64,000 bases of DNA, taken from NCBI GenBank assembly GCA_947493535.1, contig CANLRK010000003.1, forward strand, positions 186,001 to 250,000, read 5' to 3'. Shown piece by piece: positions 18,401-24,527 of the stretch. Both the position numbers and the translations under genes were made by a program. A model generated the notes under the pieces. That model saw only the letters and a program-made list of their open reading frames with translations. It made no database searches and had not been told where the DNA came from. Positions within the stretch are counted from its first letter, which is position 1. Every line of letters starts with the position of its first letter. The DNA is from an uncultured Flavobacteriaceae bacterium (GTDB lineage Bacteria > Bacteroidota > Bacteroidia > Flavobacteriales > Flavobacteriaceae).

Positions 18401-19082
18401 CGGCACTTTTTGGAGCAAACTGAGTTGCTTTAGGTCCTTTAATAAAAGCGACATTATCTTTATAAGCAGAAACAATATCGTTAGGGTTTTCTGCTGATGT
18501 TTTCTTTATTAACTTGAATAAAGAAGAAGGCATTTCTTTTCCATCTATAACAAATGTGCCGTTGAATATTTTGTGACGACAGTGCTCTGAGTTTACTTGA
18601 GAGAATCCGAATACTTCAGAGTCGGTTAGTTTTCTCCCAATTTTTGTAGCTAAGTTTTCTAGGTATTCTACTTCATCATCACTCAAAGCTAACCCTTCTT
18701 GCTGATTATAAGCAGCAATATCAGTTATTTCAATAATTTTTTCAGGTTCAATGGCTATGGTATAAATGTCTTGATTTAGTCCATTAAACTTTTGTGAAAG
18801 CATCGGGTCAAAGTCTATAAAATCTTCAGTAGAACTCAAGTATTCTTCAATACGAATGATTCCTTCTATCCCCATGTTTTGAGTTATTTCAACAGCGTTG
18901 GTACTCCAAGGAGAGATCATGGCAGCTCTAGGGCCAATAAAAAAAGCATCAATTGATGCCGTATTTATTTTAGATTGATTACCGAATAACCAAGTCAATT
19001 TTTCAATTGCTTCGTTAGAAAGTTCTTTTGTCGTTTGTACAGCAAAAACTTTGCTGTTTGTGTTTCCAAAGAAGTGAATCAT
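15417..19082 (-). CDS. purL: phosphoribosylformylglycinamidine synthase, single-chain type
   Basis: Fourth step of purine synthesis: FGAR + glutamine + ATP to FGAM. The 1221-residue chain carries the whole large PurL: N-terminal PurS-like part, linker, two ATP-grasp-unrelated synthase halves ([59 protein letters not shown]) and a C-terminal class I glutaminase with nucleophile Cys1070 in [10 protein letters not shown] and His1183/Glu1185 in MPHIER. It is slightly shorter than the 1295-residue E. coli enzyme. A -7-like TATTTTTG lies about 40 nt upstream on the minus strand (19120-19127). No purine riboswitch is visible in the 113-nt gap before it. Confidence 0.96.
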   Translation of the reverse strand: [1221 protein letters not shown]

Positions 19083-19153
19083 TTTTTACAGTGTTTGTTG
19101 TGTTGTTGTTTTAAAGATGCAAAAATACATTTTTTGTTGTTGATATGGTATAA

Positions 19154-19178
19154 AAAAAGCGACTAAAAGTCGCTTTTT
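19154..19178 (-). terminator. intrinsic terminator of the endonuclease I gene
   Basis: Stem AAAAAGCGACT / AGTCGCTTTTT with loop AAA, 18 nt past the stop codon; compact and symmetric. Confidence 0.82.
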
Positions 19179-19195
19179 AAATTAGTAAGATATTG

Positions 19196-20380
19196 TTAGT
19201 TAATTACTAGTTTTTTAACCACACTATTTTTATCGGTATGTATTTTTAATAAGTACATTCCTGAGGCAATTGTATTTAGGTTATCAAGGGTAATAATTGA
19301 GTGGGTAGTTTTTATGTTTTTTGACATAATTAATTTACCGCTAATTGAATACAATTCTAATTGTTTAATAGTATTATTTCCTTTATTGATGTATACTGTG
19401 CTTGAGTGTGTAGGGTTTGGATAAATGCTAAAGTCATCGGAAATATAATCTTTAGTACCCAAAGTATTTGTCCAAATTTCATTAACCCATTCAGGGTGAT
19501 CTATGAAAGGGTTTCTATTGTTTTGGTGTACAAAACCATTGTCGTTTCTGTCGAATTCTTTTTGAGAAGGAGGGTCTTGATAATGCCATGTCATTAGTAA
19601 ATTAATGTACCATTGTTCATAAAACCTGTCAGAAGAACCATCCATAGGGTTATCATTAGAAGCATCGTGTAAATCCCAATTTCCACCGGCATTAGCTTCT
19701 ATTGCTTTGTCTTCATAACGAACGGCAAAATAAAGTAAACATCTAGCAAAGTCACCCTTAAATTCATCAATTGGTTCAAATACATTTCCAGAAAAACCAG
19801 GAGTGGCACTTGATCCTAATCTTGAACCATTAGCTGATGTCCAGCTTGCAGTAGCAACATTTCCATAAGGGCTATTACCTCTACGACCATTAGTGTATCC
19901 ATCTACAGGAACAACAAAATGGTAATCGTTTTTCATTGGGCTAAGACTATTAAAAAAACCTTGAGGGAAAGTATGTTCTCTATTGTAGCAATCTCCTTCG
20001 CCAGAGTATGAACCACATTGATTTGTTCCCATAGTAAAATTATATGGGTCAGTACCTGTTGGAGATTCTGAATACATATCTAGAAGAGTACCATCATCCT
20101 CATACTCAAAATTATATAATGGAGAGAAAGGATACTCATCTTTATCACCACTATTAACGTTTTGATAAGCTGTCCATAATGCTGCATATCCTTCGTCAGT
20201 AGCTATGTATTCGTTTACTGTAATAGAAGCGTCATCAACATCATCGATGATTTCTTTTAATTGTGTTTTTAAAGCGTAACCAGTTCCTGTGGCATGATCA
20301 TAATAACCAGTCGGTATAGTTTGCGCATAAGTAGTGCTAATGGCAATAGTAAGTAGTAATAGAGTAATTTTTTTAATCAT
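19196..20380 (-). CDS. secreted endonuclease I family nuclease with T9SS C-terminal sorting domain
   Basis: Extracellular DNA/RNA-degrading enzyme of the EndA/endonuclease_1 family. Signal peptide MIKKITLLLLTIAISTTYAQ, then the nuclease core with NREHTFPQGFF (His136 the catalytic candidate in the His-Me finger), DYHFVVPVDGYTNGRRGNSPYGNV and KGDFARCLLYFAVRY, and the Asp/Asn-rich stretch NDNPMDGSSDRFYEQW. The last 80 residues (FSIYPNPTHSSTVYI ... SGKLIMSKN ... IASGMYLLKIHTDKNSVVKKLVIN) form a type A sorting domain for T9SS export and surface attachment. Probable role is scavenging nucleic acid for phosphate and bases. Single gene with its own terminator. Confidence 0.92.
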   Translation of the reverse strand: MIKKITLLLLTIAISTTYAQTIPTGYYDHATGTGYALKTQLKEIIDDVDDASITVNEYIATDEGYAALWTAYQNVNSGDKDEYPFSPLYNFEYEDDGTLLDMYSESPTGTDPYNFTMGTNQCGSYSGEGDCYNREHTFPQGFFNSLSPMKNDYHFVVPVDGYTNGRRGNSPYGNVATASWTSANGSRLGSSATPGFSGNVFEPIDEFKGDFARCLLYFAVRYEDKAIEANAGGNWDLHDASNDNPMDGSSDRFYEQWYINLLMTWHYQDPPSQKEFDRNDNGFVHQNNRNPFIDHPEWVNEIWTNTLGTKDYISDDFSIYPNPTHSSTVYINKGNNTIKQLELYSISGKLIMSKNIKTTHSIITLDNLNTIASGMYLLKIHTDKNSVVKKLVIN

Positions 20381-20428
20381 AATTAAGTGTTTTGAAAAGA
20401 GATAAAAACCACTAAATCTCTTAAAGAG

Positions 20429-21637
20429 TTATTTTTTGCGCTCTAATAGGGCCATGTAAAAACCATCATAGCCACTTAACGAAGATAATACTTTTTTATC
20501 AGAAATAAACTTGAATTCTTTATTAGTAGCTAAAAAAGTATTCACTTGGTCTTGATTTTCAGAAGGTAATACCGAACAAGTTGCATATACTAGTTTTCCC
20601 CCTGGTTTAACCATTTTAGAATAATCACATAAAATTTCTTGTTGAGTTTTACGAATGTTATCCAAAAATTCGGGTTGTAATTTCCATTTAGAGTCTGGGT
20701 TTCTTCTAAGTACACCTAATCCACTACATGGAGCATCTATTAGTACTCTATCTGCTTTATCATGCAATTTCTTGACTGGCTTGGTAGAGTCGATAGTTTT
20801 TAGGGTAATATTGTGCACTCCATTTCTTTTGGCTCTAACTTTTAGTTTACGTAATTTACTCTCGTAAATATCCATAGCAAAAATTTGCCCTTTGTTTTCC
20901 ATCAAAGAAGCTAAGTGTAATGTTTTTCCACCAGCCCCAGCACAAGTATCTACTACCTTCATTCCGGGTTGCACATCTAAATAAGCTGCTACTAATTGTG
21001 AGGACGCGTCTTGAACTTCAAACCATCCGTCTTTAAATGCTTCAGTTTTAAAAACATTAGCGCGTTCAACTAACTTAATAGCGTCAGGGTGTTTTGGTAA
21101 TGTTGTTGTTTCAATACCTTCTTCGGCTAGTTTTTCTTGAAGCTTAGTTTTCGTTGTTTTTAAAGTGTTAACTCTTAAAATAACTTCAGCTTGTTGGTTT
21201 AAGGAAGCAATTTCTTTAGTCCACACCTTTTCACCAAGTTCTTCAACTCCAAGTTCATCAATCCAATCTGGGATAGATTCTCTAAATTTTCTGATTTTAG
21301 ATAATTGATCAAATCTTCCTTTGATTCTTCTGGTAGGGGTAGGTTCAATTTGATTCCAGTCTGGTAAAGGGATACCTCTTAAAACACACCATACAGAAAA
21401 TAAACGCCATAAGTTAGGGCGTGAAAAAGGTTCGCTTACTTCTGCTATTTCTGCGTATAATCGTTTCCAACGAATAATATCATAAATAGTTTCAGCAACA
21501 AATTTTCTGTCACGAGCTCCCCAACGTTTATCTCTTTTTAGTGCTTTTTCTACGGCTTTCCCTGCATAGGCCCCTTCATTAAAAACATCTCTAATGCTAT
21601 CTATTACCGCGTATGTTAAATTTCTGTGTAATCTCAT
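20429..21637 (-). CDS. RsmB/NOL1-type rRNA (cytosine-C5)-methyltransferase
   Basis: SAM-dependent RNA methyltransferase forming 5-methylcytosine, most likely in 16S rRNA. Of 402 residues, the N-terminal 110 or so resemble the NusB-like part of RsmB (RDRKFVAETIYDIIRWKRL), followed by a Rossmann methyltransferase: SAM motif VVDTCAGAGGKTLHLASLM, AMDIYESKLRKLKVRAKRNG, and the two catalytic cysteines Cys304 in DAPCSGLGVLRRNP and Cys354 in YATCSVLPSEN. The symbol is withheld because RsmB and RsmF relatives are hard to separate by eye. A -7-like TACTTTTG lies on the minus strand at 21666-21673, back to back with the next gene. Confidence 0.9.
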   Translation of the reverse strand: MRLHRNLTYAVIDSIRDVFNEGAYAGKAVEKALKRDKRWGARDRKFVAETIYDIIRWKRLYAEIAEVSEPFSRPNLWRLFSVWCVLRGIPLPDWNQIEPTPTRRIKGRFDQLSKIRKFRESIPDWIDELGVEELGEKVWTKEIASLNQQAEVILRVNTLKTTKTKLQEKLAEEGIETTTLPKHPDAIKLVERANVFKTEAFKDGWFEVQDASSQLVAAYLDVQPGMKVVDTCAGAGGKTLHLASLMENKGQIFAMDIYESKLRKLKVRAKRNGVHNITLKTIDSTKPVKKLHDKADRVLIDAPCSGLGVLRRNPDSKWKLQPEFLDNIRKTQQEILCDYSKMVKPGGKLVYATCSVLPSENQDQVNTFLATNKEFKFISDKKVLSSLSGYDGFYMALLERKK

Positions 21638-21690
21638 CTTGTACGTGATTGTATAAATCAGCCTACAAAAGTATTGTATATTTACCGAAA

Positions 21691-22725
21691 ATGAATGTTA
21701 TGAGTCGATTATTATTAATAAGTGTTGTTTTCTGCTTGCTTTTTAGTTGCAAAAAGCAGGTTAAAGAAAGCCAAATTAAAGATATAGAGCTTGAGATAGA
21801 ATATATATTGAAAGATTCGACAATTAATGTTAGGGCTTTAGCATTGAGAAATGAGGAAGTGATTATTGCTACAGCAAAAGGAGAAACGCTAATTAAAAAG
21901 CCTCGTGATAGTGTTTTTACTGAATTATTTAAAAAAGACACTATTTATGAACCAAATTTTAGAGCTTTGACATGCACTAATTCAGCAGTTTTTACATTAT
22001 GTGTAGAAAATCCGGCATTACTTTATAAAAATGGAACATTAGTGTATAAAGAAGTTGGAGACAAAGTGTTTTATGACTCAATGAAATTTTGGAATGATGA
22101 AGAAGGTATAGCAATTGGAGATAGTACCGATGATTGTTTAAGTGTTTTGATTACTAGAGATTCTGGAGATACATGGCAAAAAATACCTTGCGAAAGTTTG
22201 CCAAAAGGCAGTTATGGTGCTTTTGCAGCAAGCGATACTAATATTACTATTGTAGGTAATTATGCGTGGGTGGCTACTGGAGGTAAAAATGGAGCTATAA
22301 TATATTCTGCAGATAAGGGAGTTACCTGGACGCGAATAGCAATCCCTATAATTAATGATTTAGAAACTTCTGGTTTGTATTCGATAGATTTTTATGATGA
22401 AAAAATAGGTTTTGCTATTGGAGGAGACTACAGTAAACCAGAAGAGAATGTTAAAAATAAAATACGAACTTTTGACGGTGGTAAAACATGGAGTTTAGTA
22501 GCTGATGGCAAAGCACCAGGCTATAGGAGTTGCGTACAGTTTTTTCCAAGTAGTGAGGGTAAAAAGTTAATAGCTGTAGGTTTTAAGGGCATTGATTATT
22601 CCTCTGATTTTGGCGAAACATGGCAACACTTAAGCGATACAGGTTTTTATACCATACGCTTTTTAAATGATAGCATTGCATACGCGGCAGGGGATGGTTT
22701 AGTGGCAAAACTAAAATTTAAATAA
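21691..22725 (+). CDS. BNR/Ycf48-like beta-propeller lipoprotein (annotated as oxidoreductase in relatives)
   Basis: Start placed at MNVMSRLLLISVVFCLLFSCKKQ: the lipobox LLFSC gives a lipoprotein, and the 14 longer in-frame codons upstream are not signal-like. The 344-residue product has repeated propeller blades of the BNR/photosystem-assembly (Ycf48) class: RDSGDTWQKI, SADKGVTWTRI, FDGGKTWSLV, SDFGETWQHL, alternating with strands such as IGFAIGGDYS and IAYAAGDG. Homologues are commonly called oxidoreductase, for which nothing here gives support. Likely a periplasmic or outer-membrane-bound beta-propeller; ligand unknown. A -7-like TATATTTA lies only about 10 nt upstream of the chosen ATG, so the 5' leader is very short. 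Confidence 0.75.
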   Translation: MNVMSRLLLISVVFCLLFSCKKQVKESQIKDIELEIEYILKDSTINVRALALRNEEVIIATAKGETLIKKPRDSVFTELFKKDTIYEPNFRALTCTNSAVFTLCVENPALLYKNGTLVYKEVGDKVFYDSMKFWNDEEGIAIGDSTDDCLSVLITRDSGDTWQKIPCESLPKGSYGAFAASDTNITIVGNYAWVATGGKNGAIIYSADKGVTWTRIAIPIINDLETSGLYSIDFYDEKIGFAIGGDYSKPEENVKNKIRTFDGGKTWSLVADGKAPGYRSCVQFFPSSEGKKLIAVGFKGIDYSSDFGETWQHLSDTGFYTIRFLNDSIAYAAGDGLVAKLKFK

Positions 22726-22731
22726 ATGTTG

Positions 22732-23196
22732 TTACCTTCTGTGTGGTGGTTTTCCGTCAGTAGGTGGTCTTCTGTCTCGAAATTTCATAAGTAATTTACG
22801 ATTAAAGTCATCTTCAGCTTTTTTTAACTTAATAATTTTTTTAGCTGGAATAGCTGTTTTTAACGTTTTTATTAATGCATTTTTTTCTTGATGCATTTGA
22901 TTTTGTAAATCGGTTAGTTTAGTTAAAATGTTATGAGCTTCTTGTTCGGAAATTTCATCAAAGTTACTCTCTAACTGTTGATGTGTTTTGCGTAGTTGTT
23001 TTCTTAAATCATGACGTTTTTCTTCTGAAGCATTATATATAGGCCAAAATTTCTCGGCTTCTTGGCTGGTCAAATCAAGTTCATTTGTTATGTGAGCCGT
23101 TTTTAAGGCTTTTATTTTTTCTTTTTTCTCGTTTTGTGCTACTAGTATATTTAAACTAAATAGTAGCAATAGTGTAATGAGTATTTTGTTTTTCAT
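22732..23196 (-). CDS. Spy/CpxP-like periplasmic protein of the ECF sigma cassette
   Basis: Start placed at MKNKILITLLLLFSLNILVAQ (signal peptide, cleavage after Ala), 10 nt after the upstream gene; the longer frame overlaps that gene and is not signal-like. The mature part is an all-helical, charged protein of about 135 residues: TNELDLTSQEAEKFWPIYNASEEKRHDLRKQLRK resembles the LTxxQ region of Spy/CpxP chaperones, and the tail is basic and Pro-rich (RDRRPPTDGKPPHRR). Relatives are named sensor of ECF-type sigma factor in Flavobacteria (from memory). Position as third gene after a sigma factor and a membrane protein suggests an envelope-stress reporter; inference. Confidence 0.72.
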   Translation of the reverse strand: MKNKILITLLLLFSLNILVAQNEKKEKIKALKTAHITNELDLTSQEAEKFWPIYNASEEKRHDLRKQLRKTHQQLESNFDEISEQEAHNILTKLTDLQNQMHQEKNALIKTLKTAIPAKKIIKLKKAEDDFNRKLLMKFRDRRPPTDGKPPHRR

Positions 23197-23206
23197 AATA
23201 GGTTGC

Positions 23207-23701
23207 TTATAATTCATAATCAGTAAAGTCGTCAATAGTAGTTTCAGATGATAAATATTCAAATAAGTTGGTATCATTTAAATTGTCAAAATTAATACTA
23301 TCAAGTTCTTCGGCATTAATATTGTATAGTTCGGTAATTTCTAATGGTGATATATCAATAGGTTCGGATTCAATATAGGCTTCTAATGAAGCATACTCTA
23401 CATCGTCAAAGCTCAATTTGTTATTATTGGGTAAGAATAAGGTGATGCATAGTATGATTGTTGCTGCAACACTTATTGGGTATAGCCATTTTCTTGGTTT
23501 TGTAAGTGTAACTATTTTAGGTGATTTATCGACCGTTTTTTTAAATATAACATCCTCTATAGTATCAAAATACTTTTCTGGTGTTTTATATCCGGTTTCG
23601 TGTGGTACCTGTAAGTGCTCATATAAATTATCTTCAAAACTCTTGAAGTAATTTTTAGGAGTTGTAAACCCAGTTTTACTATGTTTATGATGCTCTTTCA
23701 T
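23207..23701 (-). CDS. putative anti-sigma factor, single-pass membrane protein
   Basis: A 164-residue protein with a soluble N-terminal part containing two tandem related units (GFTTPKNYFKSFEDNLYEHL and GYKTPEKYFDTIEDVIFKK), a membrane helix (about residues 72-89, WLYPISVAATIILCITLFL), and an acidic C-terminal domain. No zinc anti-sigma motif (HxxxCxxC) is present. Encoded 32 nt downstream of the ECF sigma gene and 10 nt before the Spy-like gene, in the place normally held by an anti-sigma factor; the two short GF/YKTPExYF units could be the sigma-binding part. The assignment rests on context and topology only. Confidence 0.6.
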   Translation of the reverse strand: MKEHHKHSKTGFTTPKNYFKSFEDNLYEHLQVPHETGYKTPEKYFDTIEDVIFKKTVDKSPKIVTLTKPRKWLYPISVAATIILCITLFLPNNNKLSFDDVEYASLEAYIESEPIDISPLEITELYNINAEELDSINFDNLNDTNLFEYLSSETTIDDFTDYEL

Positions 23702-23733
23702 TTGTTAGTTAGACTTTAATAACAGGAAAAGGT

Positions 23734-24276
23734 TTAATGATGTGTTTTAATATAAAGTTCAATTTTTTTTACAGCAATATGATATGAGGTTTTAAGTGCC
23801 CCTACAGAAGTATCTAAAATTTCGGATATTTCGTCATATTTTAACGAGTCGAAATATTTCATGTTAAAAACCAATTGCTGTTTTTGAGGTAAAGTAGCAA
23901 TTGCTTTTTGTAATTGTAGTTGTGCATTATCACCATCAAAATAATCATCGGTAGCTAAATTACTTATAATTTTCTGTTGTATTTCTTCTGTTGTAGTTTG
24001 ATGTTTTTTTGCGCGCTGATTTATAAAAGTTATTGCCTCGTTTGTTGCAATACGGTACATCCATGAGAATAGTTTACTTTCTTCTTTAAACCGATCAATA
24101 TTTTTAAAAACTTTAACAAAGGTATTTTGTAATACATCATCGGCATCATCGTGATTTATGACAATTTTTCTAATATGCCAGTATAAGCGTTCCTTGTAAA
24201 TGCTCACCAGCTCTTTAAAAGCGCTATTTAGTGTTTTAGGGTTTTTAAGTTTTTTTATGAGTACTTGCTCTGTCAT
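23734..24276 (-). CDS. RNA polymerase sigma factor, ECF (sigma-70 group 4)
   Basis: A 180-residue sigma factor with region 2 (LVSIYKERLYWHIRKIVINHDDADDVLQNTFVKVFKNIDRFKEESKLFSWMYRIATNEAITFINQ in outline, ending in the -10 binding helix) and region 4 (LPQKQQLVFNMKYFDSLKYDEISEILDTSVGALKTSYHIAVKKI in outline, a helix-turn-helix for the -35/-33 element); the linker is short. Regions 1 and 3 are missing, as in ECF factors. It heads a three-gene cassette with a membrane protein and a Spy/CpxP-like protein. Target promoters unknown; autoregulation is likely but no site is evident. Confidence 0.9.
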   Translation of the reverse strand: MTEQVLIKKLKNPKTLNSAFKELVSIYKERLYWHIRKIVINHDDADDVLQNTFVKVFKNIDRFKEESKLFSWMYRIATNEAITFINQRAKKHQTTTEEIQQKIISNLATDDYFDGDNAQLQLQKAIATLPQKQQLVFNMKYFDSLKYDEISEILDTSVGALKTSYHIAVKKIELYIKTHH

Positions 24277-24364
24277 ACACGAGATTAAACCAATAGGACT
24301 TTAAAAATACAGAAAGGTTTAAAAAGGAGTTAAGTCTAAATCTAAAACAATCGATTAAATACGT

Positions 24365-24380
24365 TTTTTATCGATAAAAA
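24365..24380. promoter_or_regulatory. 16-bp AT-rich palindrome upstream of the small RNA promoter
   Basis: TTTTTATCGATAAAAA is a perfect palindrome centred about 20 nt upstream of the -33 TTG at 24393 and between the divergent sigma factor gene and the small RNA promoter. It could bind a regulator of either, or be chance in AT-rich DNA. Confidence 0.3.
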
Positions 24381-24392
24381 GCGATAAATATT

Positions 24393-24421
24393 TTGTGTGT
24401 ACTAATAATACTATATATTTG
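24393..24421 (+). promoter_or_regulatory. orphan promoter driving a candidate small RNA
   Basis: TTG (24393-24395), 18-nt spacer, TATATTTG (24414-24421): a close match to the Bacteroidota TTG-N19-TAnnTTTG consensus, as good as those of rpmH and rpsF in this window. No open reading frame of useful size follows on the plus strand before the convergent exporter gene; a strong terminator ends at 24524. Confidence 0.7.
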
Positions 24422-24427
24422 TACTAT

Positions 24428-24525
24428 TATTTTAAAGGATTAGTGTTGGTTTAGCCTGATATTTTTTAAAAGTATTTAGGTAAACACTTACAGATTAAGG
24501 CGAAACAATTGTTTCGCCTTTTTTA
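24428..24525 (+). ncRNA. candidate small RNA of about 100 nt
   Basis: Bounded by the promoter just upstream and a terminator at 24497-24524, and not overlapping any gene. The predicted RNA has a 5' stem-loop pairing AGTG-TTTA-CCT (24442-24445, 24450-24453, 24455-24457) with AGG-TAAA-CACT (24478-24488), a short linker, and the terminator hairpin. No start codon opens a frame longer than a few codons. I do not recognise it as 6S, tmRNA, RNase P or SRP RNA (the last three are longer and more GC-rich). Start and function are inference. Confidence 0.55.
24497..24524 (+). terminator. intrinsic terminator of the candidate small RNA
   Basis: A 24-bp perfect palindrome (24497-24520, arms AAGGCGAAACAA / TTGTTTCGCCTT) runs into six T (24519-24524) on the plus strand. 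On the minus strand, where the exporter gene ends 4 nt away, no T-tract follows, so the polarity points to a plus-strand transcript. It may also weakly end the exporter transcript. Confidence 0.75.
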
Positions 24526-24527
24526 TG

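Noticed and set aside
19083-19195. Purine riboswitch or PurR box before purL
   Set aside because: The 113-nt gap contains the terminator of the next gene and low-complexity TTGTTG sequence; no conserved aptamer core seen.
23207-23277. Longer start for the Spy-like protein overlapping the upstream gene
   Set aside because: The additional 27 residues are not signal-like, while MKNKILITLLLLFSL at 23196 gives a proper signal peptide.
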